This document shows, in pieces, positions 32,287-42,911 of a DNA stretch of 64,000 nucleotides. The position numbers and the translations under genes are program-made. The DNA lies in the NCBI GenBank assembly GCA_010015805.1, contig ML978125.1, positions 434,001 to 498,000 of the forward strand. Reading direction: 5' to 3'. The notes beneath the pieces are model-generated. The model saw nothing but the letters and a program-made list of their open reading frames with translations. It had not been told where the DNA came from and did not search any database. Positions within the stretch are counted from its first letter, which is position 1. Each line of letters opens with the position of its first letter. Source of the DNA: Rhizodiscina lignyota. Lineage: Eukaryota; Ascomycota; Dothideomycetes; Aulographales; Rhizodiscinaceae.

Positions 32287-33045
32287 ATGTCCGTTGCACC
32301 GAAGTTTGTCGGCCAGAAGTTCGCGGGCTTCACGCCCAAAGCTGTGCACACCTTGGAAATCTGTAAGGCCTCCGCTCATATCCTCAAGCATAACAGCTGC
32401 TAATGCTTTGAATTCAAAACAGATCTCGACTATGTCTGCCCAGTATGTTCTCCTCTCAATCTTAACTCAGTTCCCTACCAATCCTCAGAACCCTGTCTCT
32501 GATAATCCATATAGTACTCCAAGAAGATGTTCAACACCCTCTACACCTCCGTCTTCGACACCATCCGCTCTAAATATTCCGATAACTTGCAAATCATCTT
32601 CCGCCAGCAGATCCAACCCTGGCACCCCTCCAGCACACTCACGCACGAAGCCGGCGCCGCCGTCCTGCGCCTCGCACCCGACAAGTTCTACGACTTCAGC
32701 CAGGCGCTGTTCGCTGCACAAGACGACTTCTTCGACGTCAACGTCGTCAACGAGACGCGTAACAATACCTACAAGAGGCTCGCCAAGGTTGCTGCAGCAA
32801 GCACTGGACTGAAGGAGAGCGAGGTGTATGGGCTGCTGGAGATCCCAGACAAGCCGAGTCCTGAGGGCTGGTTGAACTTGGGTAATAAGGTGACGGATGA
32901 TGTGAAGGTGATGGTGAAGACGAACCGCATGACGGGCGTCCATGTCACGCCGACGGTGGTGTTCAATGGAGTTGTGGAGAATAGCATTTCGAGCAGCTTC
33001 TCGAAGGAGCAGTGGGAGGAGTGGTTGGCTAAGAACATCGTTTGA
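32287..33045 (+). CDS. DsbA-like thioredoxin-fold protein
   Basis: Exons are 32287-32362, a 20-nt microexon at 32423-32442, and 32515-33045, giving 208 aa. Splicing produces LEIYLDYVCPYSKKMFNTLY, the expected first strand, active-site loop and helix of DSBA-like/2-hydroxychromene-2-carboxylate isomerase-type proteins. The active site is Cys-Pro-Tyr-Ser, so it has one Cys rather than the CxxC redox pair. A typical thioredoxin cis-Pro region is in GVHVTPTVVFNGVV. No signal peptide is present, so it is likely cytosolic or mitochondrial. A monothiol oxidoreductase or glutathione-linked transferase is possible. Similar proteins are widespread in ascomycetes without a defined role. Confidence 0.82.
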
Positions 33046-34574
33046 CTCGGTGACGGAGGGGCAGACGACGAGACATCAAAATGTACATCACCTGGGTTAG
33101 GGGACAAGAGTAGGCTTTAGAGATTAAATGACAAGCTGTCGATGATCTCCGCCGAAATCTGCGATGACGGCTTTGTTTCGATTAATGATTCCCTCTTGCC
33201 TACATTGCCAAGTCGAGCAGGAGACTCCGGTGCAGTTTGAACGCTCGTGCAACGACACCTTTAACATCTTTCGAAGCCTACGTAACTACTTCAAGACTTT
33301 CTGATGTTACGGCAATGTACTCCTCGGTGGATCACGCTGCTGCCTTTGAGAAGAATGTACTGCCTTCTTCAGTCGGGTGTCCGCAGGCAAAATATACGTT
33401 ACCAGATCACTGGTTCTTCGATCCAGTGGCGTCCATATTAGGGTAGGTAGTGTCAATTTCGTCCCTGGCTATTGAAGCGAGCTTACGACAGCTTCCATTT
33501 TATACTCTATACGCTCCTTTGGTCACAATGCACCGGTAGGTGCAAGAGGCGACTCGCGAGTTCAGAAGACGGTATACAAGGCTACTCAGCGCAGGGTGGA
33601 TGTGAGTTCGACACGGCGTACCAGCAGTATTGGCCACGAGAGGAATGCTGTTCCGTTGCTCTGATAGTCATTCCCCGAAGACAGCTCGCGTGAGCTCTGC
33701 GACGAACTCTAGTCAAAAAAGTTGAAGTGATGATCGAGAGAGCATTACCGAGCCTTAAAAGAAGAGATACACGGAGTCCCCTGAGTCGAGATATCACCAT
33801 CGACTAGCTTCTGGGCATAATCGAAATAAAAGCGGACATTAGGTGTCATGCTTGACACCTAAATATAAGTTATCCGCTCCCGCGCTGATCACGAAGAGTA
33901 CTCTTCAGCCTTGCGACATGTTTCCAGCACCCGCATAAGGTGGAACGCAATCGCATGGTACGTGGAACCCTGCAGACACCGGGACTTCAGTCGTCGCGAA
34001 ATCCTAGCAGCTCTCCACAACCTTCAATAAGCCAGACGAGGAGGCGACTGCGCTCTTCCACGGAACTAACGGCTTTGCAATCCATCGTCACGTCCTCAAT
34101 GGTTGGTATTCCGGAATTATCGTATGCAGCCTCTCGTGGCCAAAGATTGGAGTAGACGTTTGGCTGCAACCAGAAGAGGATGAGGATTAGCAAGTTGTAC
34201 GAGGTGGTGAGAAACGATCATGGCTAAGTCGGTGGGACGGTAGAAGCCAGTGCGCAAAACGTTTAAAAACACTCCATGTCAGGTCAAACGTGTGCTTGGG
34301 CAACCGCTCGAAAGAAACAGAAGAAAGAAATGGTGACTTGGGCTTCGGAACAGAGATCTTCGTCCACTACGTCTTATCTTATGTCGGATCTTACAATGTA
34401 TAGAGAGAGGACTTGAGCAATGATCAATCGCAGAATTCAGTGTCGTAACAAGGGACAAGTTTGGTTTCCATGTCATTATTCGACTTCCCATGAAGAATCA
34501 TTGCTCATTATTGATAACTTGAGCAGAGTATCAAAACACAACGGTTCGGTCCACTAGGCTCTCTTGCAACAAGT
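33046..34574. other. Intergenic interval 33.0-34.6 kb
   Basis: No coding signal or RNA gene is recognised. The one clear element is a perfect hairpin at 33839-33862, listed separately. Confidence 0.5.
33839..33862. repeat. Perfect 10-bp inverted repeat with 4-base loop
   Basis: The arms TTAGGTGTCA and TGACACCTAA are exact reverse complements and enclose TGCT. It lies in non-coding sequence away from either neighbouring gene end. It could be a dimeric protein-binding site, a cruciform or a small relic of a mobile element. Confidence 0.6.
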
Positions 34575-35137
34575 CTACTTCTTGCTCCCGCCGAACCAGC
34601 TTCCGATCCAGCTCTGGGTCTTCGCTGAGCCATCCTGTACATTCTTATCAAACTTTTCTACCGCACTTGATAGACTTGCGCCAGTATCCTTTCGGGCCTG
34701 CTCCAGCTTCTTCTCAGCGTCAGCGCGGTATTGTTCGAGCTTCGCGTCGGCTTTCTGAGTCTGTGACTTTACGTCCGAAAACTATACATGTCCAAGTTAG
34801 CTTAGCACTCATGGTCGGAAGCTATCTGTATGAAGTGTCTACATACAGCCTTGTCGACTTGCTGTCCCGCTTGTTGAGCCCTCTGCTCAAAGTTCTTCTG
34901 CAATTCCTTCTCCTTGCCAGGCAGCTGTGCCTTAACTTCGCTGGAAATGCGTGATGCGTCCGCTATAGTGGCATATCAGTTAGCACCACGATATCGTACG
35001 ATAACAAGCCCCGGAATTGAACTCTAACCTTCAACTTTCTTTTGCGCGACCTTGGGGTCTCCACCAGCTTGATAGAGGTAGTAGCCAACGCCACCCGCAG
35101 CAGCTACGCCCGCGAAAGTCCAAATACGGCCAGACAT
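34575..35137 (-). CDS. Calcofluor white hypersensitive (Cwh)-like small membrane protein
   Basis: Three exons, 35137-35029, 34962-34847 and 34781-34575 (introns 66 and 65 bp), give 143 aa. None of them is long enough to stand out alone. The N-terminus MSGRIWTFAGVAAAGGVGYY is a short hydrophobic, Gly/Ala-rich anchor followed by LYQAGGDPKVAQKK. The remainder is a charged amphipathic helix (KELQKNFEQRAQQAGQQVDK, KADAKLEQYRADAEKKLEQA) ending in SWIGSWFGGSKK. This matches a family annotated in ascomycetes as calcofluor white hypersensitive protein. A role in mitochondrial or wall integrity is inferred from the name only. It is divergent from the dysferlin-domain gene. Confidence 0.78.
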
Positions 35138-35625
35138 TGTGATCGTGTGCTCTCAAGTAGAGTTGTTGAGATGTGCAGAAGTGAGTTTGAAGGTCGAATC
35201 GGCCGGAGTGACTTATTACGAGGCGGGGATACGGGCTTGCGGTGAATTGCCATGGCTGGTTGCGGTCGAGGAAGCTGGTTCGTTCGTCTAGATGACGTCG
35301 TTGCATAGAGCTGTCCACAGCGCTGCACGTTCTGCGGGGGAAAGCTCCTGCTGGCTCGCAAGCCGTCTCATGCCACAACGCCCACCCGGCCGAGAAGCTT
35401 CTTCCAACCCAGCCTCGACTTCACGCGACTTGGTTTTACGCGTATTCACGACATCATTGCATAGCGTAGCGTTGCGTCTCCATTTTTGGTGCTTCGCCCT
35501 TTTGCTGTTCTTCAAATGGTCTCGTTGCTCTCAAGTTGCGTATCGTCATCCCAACCTCATCCCTGAAGCCTACCTTGCTTCCCTGTATCGATCCTCCACA
35601 TCGAATTTCAATTTCAATCCTACGA
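35138..35625. promoter_or_regulatory. Divergent promoter interval 35.1-35.6 kb
   Basis: This 488-bp region separates the starts of the Cwh-like gene (minus) and the dysferlin-domain gene (plus). The plus-strand frame is open back to 35536 but without an ATG there. Confidence 0.4.
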
Positions 35626-37431
35626 ATGTCCATCCTCACGCAAAACCTTTCGCTCTTTCACACCGACACCGCAAACCCTGGAGACACGTACGACCATGAG
35701 ATCCAGCTGGTCGATCACACAAAACCGCGCGTGGAGGAGGGTGGGACCGAGCTGAGCCAGGCTCCCACGGCCCAGCCCGAGCCCGAAACTCCAATATCTC
35801 CAACAGAATCTGCTACTAGTCCACTGTCACAAAAATGGACGCGTGGAAGTCTTCATGCGGAGCTCACGAAGCGGAAATACAGGAAGTGGCAGGAGGAGCG
35901 AGTCGTGGAAGCGGCATCACCTACGAAGCCATCCACAGTTAACGTCGAAGAAGAACCTTCTGCTTCTCCCGCCGACTCGCAGCCGGAAACACCACAGCAC
36001 TTACCTTCCAAGCGCGATACCTTCCGTACGACACGCCACGCCGTCAAGGACTCCATCAAAGATGCAATTCGCGGTCCACGATCGAAGCACGTGCATACTC
36101 ACGCTGCCTCCACCTACGACGTCCTCTATGAGAATCAGCGGGGCATGTTCTGCTTTGGCAATCCTAGGTTCTCCTCCAACTCACTCCTCAATTTCGACCC
36201 TCCTGCATGGCAAACCGCCACGTCCCACCCCTCGCCCGTCGATATCACAAATGCACAATTACCGGATCCGAGCTGGGTCTGGGCAGAGGGCTGGAAGAGC
36301 TGGTACGTGGACATGAGCGGCGATGTGGATGAGGAGGGATGGAGGTACAGCTTCGCGTTCGGACAGAGAGGGAGATTCTCCTGGCATGGGACACATCCGT
36401 GGTTCCACTCCTTTGTGCGGAGGAGACGATGGGTGAGGTTGAGGGTCAGGAAGGGCCACCCTCTAAGCGGAGAGAAGGCACCGAAGACGATGCATGAAGC
36501 GCACATGCTGACTGCGGAATACTTCACGATTCACAACGCGGAGAGAGGGCCAAGCCCCGACCGTGATAGCTACACCGTGGACACGAAACGTCAGTCTGTA
36601 GCGACAAGTAAGCGGTGGAGCGCGGTGGGCGGAGAAGACGAGCCGCCGATTGAAGAGGTGGAGATTCGAGACATCTCAACGCTCCTGAAAAGACTGCGCA
36701 AAGCCCCAATTGATCGCGAGAAGGTCACGGATGTGCGAACATTCTTGGAGCAGGGCGGCGAAGAGTTATTTTATTTGGCGGAGAGCATGCACGAGATGAT
36801 GTCGCTACTGGTTTTCCAGAGCAGTCGCCAACAGCTGTTGACCATGCTGCTGAAGAAGTATGAGGACGCGACAGAAGAGCAGAAGAAAGAAAATCGGAAA
36901 AAGAAGAAGGAAAAGGAAAAGGAAATTTCAGCTGGAGACCAGAGCATGATTGAGAAGAACGTGGAGAACCTTAGGCGGGCCGTTGAAGCGGCTAATGAGG
37001 AGTGCAAGCGCCTGGAGTACTGGAGCGACATGCGAGACGTGGTCAGAGATGGCGAAGTGAACGATGCAGCAGATGAACCAGAGGGCTGGGACAAAAGTGG
37101 TGCGGACAGCAGAGATGCGATGAGTCCGTGCGATTCTGATGACGAAGGTGATAACAAATCTCCAGTAGGAAAGACTACCATTTTCGCAGACGACGTCGAC
37201 GATGGCAAAGGAGAAGGGGAGCGGTTCGACGGTTCCTATGTGGACTACATAGCGAGGAAGAATGCGGACACACCGAAAGTGAGCCATGAGGATGAAACGC
37301 CATCTGCGGAAGAGGTCAAGTCTCCAGATGAGGAGCATCCATATGATCCAGCAGTCGCAGACGAGCACCATGAACCGGGAGAAGGTTCTGGTGGCCAAGG
37401 TATGCCTGACTCTGGGGATGGCGTTGATTGA
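35626..37431 (+). CDS. Dysferlin (DysF)-domain protein, Mug65/Spo73-like
   Basis: This is a 601-aa single-exon protein starting MSILTQNLSLFHTDT, followed by a DHEIQLVDHTKP motif. The DysF domain covers about residues 160-280: YDVLYENQRGMFCFG, then WVWAEGWKSWYVDMSGDVDE, GWRYSFAF and HSFVRRRRWVRLRVRK, with the paired Trp/Arg-rich motifs typical of DysFN and DysFC. A helical region with many Lys (EEQKKENRKKKKEKEKE) and an acidic tail follow. Relatives include fission yeast Mug65 (meiotically up-regulated), yeast Spo73 and peroxisomal Pex30-type proteins. Membrane-associated function in spore or organelle membranes is likely, but no transmembrane helix is seen. Confidence 0.86.
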   Translation: MSILTQNLSLFHTDTANPGDTYDHEIQLVDHTKPRVEEGGTELSQAPTAQPEPETPISPTESATSPLSQKWTRGSLHAELTKRKYRKWQEERVVEAASPTKPSTVNVEEEPSASPADSQPETPQHLPSKRDTFRTTRHAVKDSIKDAIRGPRSKHVHTHAASTYDVLYENQRGMFCFGNPRFSSNSLLNFDPPAWQTATSHPSPVDITNAQLPDPSWVWAEGWKSWYVDMSGDVDEEGWRYSFAFGQRGRFSWHGTHPWFHSFVRRRRWVRLRVRKGHPLSGEKAPKTMHEAHMLTAEYFTIHNAERGPSPDRDSYTVDTKRQSVATSKRWSAVGGEDEPPIEEVEIRDISTLLKRLRKAPIDREKVTDVRTFLEQGGEELFYLAESMHEMMSLLVFQSSRQQLLTMLLKKYEDATEEQKKENRKKKKEKEKEISAGDQSMIEKNVENLRRAVEAANEECKRLEYWSDMRDVVRDGEVNDAADEPEGWDKSGADSRDAMSPCDSDDEGDNKSPVGKTTIFADDVDDGKGEGERFDGSYVDYIARKNADTPKVSHEDETPSAEEVKSPDEEHPYDPAVADEHHEPGEGSGGQGMPDSGDGVD

Positions 37432-37580
37432 TTCTTCTTCTTTTTGACCTGCGTTCTATTCTAATGTATTACTACAGAGCTCAGAAAGAGTCAATCAAGA
37501 CCATCTTTGAAATCGGAGTCGCGCACTCTTTCGTGGATTGAACAAGCTTGGGGCTGAAGGGATCGAGATCTTAGCGATAT

Positions 37581-39152
37581 TTATGTACATTGGATGTGAC
37601 AAGCGTTGATTTTCTTTCCACCTTGCTGCAATATGCTGAAGATACCATCTGGATCGTATTTATCTTGTATTTCTTTCAGACGGCACAAGTTCTCGAGTCC
37701 ATAGCCGATGAATGGATCCTGCCATTCCGCTGCATAGTTGAGATATACAAAGCGGTGTAACGAGCCTGTATCCTCCGCTTCCTTTTTCATCGTATTGTGC
37801 ACTTCTTTGGCGAACCTGTGAAAGAACTCGCTCTGTTCATGACGCGTCCAATAAATCTCCAATGACAGAAGCATAAGCGGTCCTGCTGTAGACAATCCTA
37901 GAGCATTGTCGTCGTGTGAGATGTGAGATGCAGTAAGCGGCTGGAACGTCAGATATACGCCTGCCGCGTCTTCGAAAGCAATGGAGCCAGTGAGCGACTC
38001 GAACGTCTTCAGTATTCTTCTCATCAGTTCTCCAACAGGTTGGAATGTCAGAGTGAATTTGAGTTTGCGGTACTGGAAGTCTGAGGTTTGGTCGGCGAGC
38101 AGTACCAAGGTGCTGGTGTTTGCGGTGAGGCGGCTTTCTTGGACAGCTTGCAGGCCATCGAATAGTTTGAATGATGGGGACATCTTCTCTGCAGCTGCAT
38201 TTACAAGGACTAACGTTGATGAAATCGTGCTAGTGGCTGCCGTATACGCGAAGCTCAGAAAGACGCTCGAATCGGGATCGTGGTGCCCTATGTGGGTGAA
38301 TTTCTCGAGGGCAGGGAAGATGCGATTTACTACGGTTAATGGCTGCGAGAAGCTCCGGATGACAATGTAGAGCACTCCCTGCTGGAATGTTGCCATTCTC
38401 ACACCGGTGACGATGCCAAAGTTGTTTCCACCTCCCTTCAGTGCCCAAAATAGGTCTGGATGTTCTGCAGCGGAAGCCATGACGATGCTCCCGTTCGCGA
38501 GTAGTATTTCGTATACGAGCGCTGAGTCGCAGCTCCACCCATAACGATTTGAGTGATAAGATGAGCCACCTCCAAGAACGTAACCGCCTACCCCTACAGA
38601 GCCAGATCTGCCGCCCACAGCTGATAAATTGTGCCGCTCAAGGACGCGATATACATCGAGCCATGTTGCCCCAGGCTGGAGAAACAGAGCTTTCTTATCC
38701 TCTGACAACTCGATCTTATTCAGACCAGAGAGATCAAGCGTGATTCCATCATCAATATTCGATGCTCCAGGAAGGAATGAATGGCCTCCACTTCTGACTG
38801 CGAATGATGCGTTGAATTTCTTTACGGTTTCGATGAATACGCTTACGTCCGAAGCGTCTAAAGCTGCTATGCGGCATCGAGGTTGGTAATCATGTGCTTG
38901 TTCGTACAACCAATATGAATTCTGTTGCCGGTCATACTCTACGCTGTGCTGGAAGAAGACTCTATCTGGGAGTCTTGATTGAAGTTCAGTGCACTAAGTA
39001 AGGCGTTGAGAAATTGTTTTTGGAGCGTAACATTTGAGACTCACTGACAGTGCAACGCCATCCGCCTGTTCTACAGACAGGAAGACTTGAGGGTCATGGC
39101 ACGAGACGAGAGCAACGATGACTGATATTGAAGATAAAGAAAAGATATTCAT
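37581..39152 (-). CDS. Secreted FAD-dependent oxidoreductase, berberine-bridge-enzyme type
   Basis: Exons are 39152-39045 and 38993-37581 (51-bp intron), giving 506 aa. Exon 1 supplies a signal peptide (MNIFSLSSISVIVALVSC), and exon 2 begins CTELQSRLPDRVFF, the usual start of the FAD_binding_4 domain. VRSGGHSF places the His for covalent 8-alpha flavin linkage near residue 107. GGRSGSVGVGGYVLGGGSS and FWALKGGGNNFGIVTGV follow in the expected order. The C-terminal BBE segment reads YDPDGIFSILQQGG. Such enzymes oxidise sugars, alkaloids or secondary-metabolite intermediates outside or within the secretory route. The substrate is unknown. The gene is convergent with the dysferlin-domain gene, with only 149 bp between stops. 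Confidence 0.9.
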
Positions 39153-39538
39153 TTCTCAATATCAATGGTCAAGCTACTCATAGAAGAATAAGTATTCCAA
39201 GGCATGAATCATGTTAATTTCCAACATGACTTAATATTGTACAGTAGAGATTTTGATCAGAATTCGGAGTTCACGAGAGACGACGGATGAACCTTGCAAC
39301 TCATACGTGGTGAGGTGAGGATACGGTTGTGATCGCCGGACGAAGTCAAGAAGCATATGCTAGGGTTAGGGTTAAGGAAAATGCCCCCTGCAGGCGAGGA
39401 ATGCCAAGACTTCCGGCCAGTCGCGACGTCAATTAAACACGCGACGCAACCGTAACTTCATCCATCTCTCACCACCCCGCTACTCACCACCAACTTCCTA
39501 AATTCGCCGATTCACACAGCTGCAGAATCTGCATCAAG
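39153..39538. promoter_or_regulatory. Divergent promoter interval with a telomere-like tract
   Basis: This 386-bp region lies between the flavoenzyme and IEC3 start codons. It includes TAGGGTTAGGGTTAAGG at 39361-39377. Confidence 0.4.
39361..39377 (+). repeat. Short interstitial telomere-like repeat
   Basis: About two and a half TTAGGG units occur in direct orientation. In fungi such short tracts upstream of genes can bind telobox or Tbf1-like factors, and they can also be random or mark old break repair. Confidence 0.4.
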
Positions 39539-40707
39539 ATGCCGACGCTGTCGGAGATGATATATCCCCCGCAGTCGCCAGGGCCGGGATGGCGTCCTGG
39601 AGACCTTCCTCGCGGCGACACTCCTGAGCGATGGAGACATGGGAACCGGCCAACACTGGAGGCGGAGTCGAAGACACCAATACGTTCATGGAGGTATGAC
39701 ACTCAATGAATGAGATAACTTGTCGTTGCTGTATTTGAGCTAACGTTTTGGCAGAAAGAAGTTCCGGAAGATGAAGATGCGCTTCGACCGAGCGATGGAC
39801 GAGAGCAACGCCATGTATCGAGAAGAGCAGAACGCAATGTACCTCGCCAAGCGGTTACAGGAACAGAATGAGTATGTAGCCACTCCAAACTTGATTTCGC
39901 GAGAATTTACGACGAGCCAGTCAACTACTCGACCTGCTTCTGGACATCAACGATGAGCCGCGCATGCCTACCAGTCTCCGCTTCAATCTCCATACTCCTC
40001 CTCCTCCTCTTGGTGCCTCCGATGAACCCTTGCTCGAACCCGATGACGCTCCTAAGCCTCTCTCCGCTCTCGAGACTACCACTCCGCACAGCAAACTCTC
40101 TGAGGAAGCCCTTAAACTTCACCCAGAGCTTACCGTCGACCAACCATTAGGCTACTATGACCCTGCACATGAAGAAGAATACCTCACAGCACTTGACGCA
40201 ATCCTTGCAGATCCTAGCGGCTATCCGCCCGATGAACACACCGGCCGACCGTTCCGTGCCTACGAACGGGCGATGATAACGGACAAGGAAATCTCTCTGA
40301 AGAACCCGATGTCTGTGACAAACTGGCTGCGTCGCAATCAGCCAGACGTGTTCTTGCAAGATAAGTACGAAGAGAGAGCAAGTGCAAAAGCTTCACGACA
40401 AGCAGCTGCTGAAGCTGGTGGAAACACAGGTGGCCACCGGGGCAAGAGGGCGAGCTTGGCGAGCGTGCAGACTCCTACGGCCCCGAAGAATGATCACGAC
40501 ACGTTGGATGATGAGATTGGATTCGTACCCGACGCGCCATTTGGGAGTGGAAGGGGCAAGAGGAACAAAGATGATGAGCCTTACAGGCCGAAGGGTGGCA
40601 GCAGCCGGCCTACGAAGCGGAAGAGGGAGGATGGCGAAAAAGGTGGCAGGAAGAAGTCGAGGACGAGCGTGGCCATGCAGGAAGATGCGGCTCATGACGA
40701 AGCGTAA
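39539..40707 (+). CDS. IEC3: INO80 chromatin-remodelling complex subunit, Iec3-like
   Basis: Exons are 39539-39693, 39755-39871 and 39921-40707 (introns 61 and 49 bp), giving 352 aa. Splicing creates the family's hallmark helix: SWRKKFRKMKMRFDRAMDES, continuing MYREEQNAMYLAKRLQEQND and QLLDLLLDINDEPRMPTSLR. This matches Ino80_Iec3 (PF14612). The middle contains YYDPAHEEEYLTALDAILAD and NWLRRNQPDVFLQDKY, and the C-terminus is basic and rich in Lys/Arg with nuclear-localisation-like clusters. Iec3 is an INO80 subunit known from fission yeast. The protein is likely nuclear. Confidence 0.88.
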
Positions 40708-41108
40708 TGAGTACAGGATGTCGGAGAGATTTCAATGAATGCTCTTGATGGCCAAGAGTTGGCCCCCAGGAGCCTCACGATGTTTTGGGCAATGTTTTCT
40801 TTAGACTTTCAGGCCTCACCGTAGCATCTCAATTGATTGCTACTTTCCTTTCTCTCATGGCGTACATCAGTCTCCTTGCTCTCTTCAAGTGATTGTGCAC
40901 TGCAGCGCTAAGCCACATGCCTCCTGGCTCGATTCTACCCGATCAGTGCGCAATTGCGTCGCAGTAGAGAAGCCCAATATCCTATCTTCGTTCCAATTGT
41001 TTGCAGTGTCTATCTGCAGCGTTGGTATAAGGCTGCGGGAGTCACCCACACTGGTGGGGGACAGTTTGGGAACCCGCTCATTCCGTTCAACAGTTGAGAG
41101 TTTCCAAG
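40708..41108. promoter_or_regulatory. Promoter interval of the first SRPK-like kinase
   Basis: From about 40750 this region resembles the sequence upstream of the second kinase (42590-42911), with shared strings such as TTTGGGCAATGTTT, TTGCTCTCTTCAA and GAAGCCCA. It therefore belongs to the duplicated unit. Confidence 0.55.
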
Positions 41109-42537
41109 ATGTCCAGTTTCGGGATACCAACATCAGGCTTCGAGCCAGCCGAATCTTCAGAGAAACTCGAGGAAGAGAGGCTCTGGGGATCTGAGCCAAG
41201 TGATTATTATCCGGTGAAACTTGGAGATATCTACAACAACAGATACAAAGTTCGTGGAAAACTTGGCTATGGCGGCTCTTCTACCATCTGGCTTGCCAGC
41301 GATATCAAGTATGCCAAAGTTCACAAACCTTTCGGCTCTTGTACTAATTCCGGATAGAGAAAATCGTTTCGTCGTCCTGAAAGTCTTCGCGCTCAGCAGG
41401 AGAGGAGCAAAAAGAGAACCGAATTTCTTCAGTACTCTAGACGAAGTGGAGAAGACTTACAAGATCGAAGGCCCTGGGGGAGTATACATTCGAAGACCCC
41501 TTGATCAATTTTCGATCACCTGGAACGATCCAGGAAAACCTCCCCAGATCGGCACAAGGAAATGGACGCACCCAGTTCTCGTTTTCAAGCCCTTGGGCCC
41601 ATCTATTGGCACGCTATTTCGGCAACGTCTGATCACCGATCAGAGAGGTATGACCCCAGAAGACGTCAAACTCATCATTCGACACACACTCTCCGTATTA
41701 GATTACCTGCACACGGCCAACTTCATCCATGGAGGTTTGTAATGGATACGGTCCCACGCACACGCGCTGACGAGACGTAGAGGTCCATGAGGATAACCTC
41801 CTCCTTCCATTTTCGTACACTGGGATCCCAGGCTTCGTGCTAGACGAAGGTGACAATCCAACCCGCAGCAAGGTGATCGATAAAATTCGAACCGTGTATG
41901 AATCCCATTCTACTCAGATAGCAAGCGACGTTCTCCCGCCAACTCTCTGCGGTTTTAGTAACGCATTGTCCGTGTCAAAGAACGCAAAAATCCCAGCCGT
42001 ACAATTCACTGGCGAGGAGCACTCGTGGTCGCCGCAGGTCATCCTCGGCATACCTTGGGGCAAGAAGAACGATATTTGGCAACTTGGGTGCATGGTGTGC
42101 TTTTCCAATTCCCGTTTCAACAGGATGATGCTCACACATTCCAGACGTGGTATCTTTTCGAAGGGCACCGGCTCTTTCATGAGGGTACAGTTATTGGCTG
42201 GAAACCTTCAGAGCTTTGTTCAAGACAACTAGCATTGATGATAGCGGTATTGGGGAAGCCCTCGATAGAGTATTTGAAGAAAGGCCAACGCACCAAGGAC
42301 TACTTTGACAGCGATTGGAAGTGGACTGGCTATCGGGAAAGTGATGATGGAATGCCAGCGTCTGCCACTAATTCGCATAAAATACCGAAGACCAGCTTGA
42401 AGGCGCAAGCGCGAAGATTGTCAAAGGGCACAAAGAGGAAGGAAGTTTACCTGGATTTCATACAAAAATGTCTGCAATGGGAGGAGAAGGACAGATGGTC
42501 CGCAAAACAGCTTCTTGGCCACCCGTGGCTGGAGTGA
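41109..42537 (+). CDS. SRPK-like protein kinase homologue, likely pseudokinase
   Basis: Exons are 41109-41308, 41358-41734, 41781-42094 and 42145-42537 (introns 46-50 bp), giving 427 aa. It opens with a loose leader, then YYPVKLGDIYNNRYKVRGKL with the Gly-rich loop GKLGYGGSST (50-59) and the VAIK-type Lys in VVLKVF. The catalytic loop reads His-Gly-Glu (HGEVHEDN, 191-198), with Glu193 where the catalytic Asp should be. The Mg-binding DFG is replaced by Gly-Phe-Ser (LCGFSNA, 250-252). The helical lobe is intact (SPQVILG, DIWQLGCM, CLQWEEKDRWSAKQLLGHPW). The fold is that of fungal SRPK-like kinases, but catalytic residues are lost, so a scaffold role or decay is likely. No internal stop is present. 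Confidence 0.82.
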
Positions 42538-42911
42538 GCCGCGTGTATGTGTCAGGTCTCCCCATGATTAAGTTATTGGGGGAGTTAAGACGACTTTCGG
42601 GGTCTCACAATGATTTGGGCAATGTTTCCTTAGACCTTGAGACCTTGCTATAGCGTCCCAGCTAATTGCTACTTTACTTTTTCTCATTTGTTATTGTGTA
42701 CAACTTTCTATGACTCAGTTCAATTGTCTCGTTGCTCTCTTCAAATGATTCGACTTTGTCTGAACAATGCGCATTTGCGTCGGATTGAAGCCCATTGTCC
42801 AACATTTCCTTATAAATATCTACGAACTCTCTTCGATATCGATCGTTATGAGGCCTTAGAAGACTCGTTTAACTCTCCGACAGCTACATATTATCACGGA
42901 TATTCGGCAGC
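42538..42911. promoter_or_regulatory. Promoter interval of the second SRPK-like kinase
   Basis: This 374-bp region resembles the sequence before the first kinase and carries a TATAAATA box at 42811-42818, 94-101 bp before the ATG at 42912. Confidence 0.5.
42811..42818 (+). promoter_or_regulatory. TATA box of the second kinase
   Basis: TATAAATA lies about 95 bp before the start codon. I see no equally good box at the corresponding place before the first kinase. Confidence 0.45.

Noticed and set aside
33540-33620. Possible tRNA gene, suggested by a GTTCGA-like box near 33608
   Set aside because: No matching A box, acceptor stem or cloverleaf could be drawn.
39361-39377. Chromosome end
   Set aside because: Only about 2.5 telomere units are present, and core genes continue on both sides.
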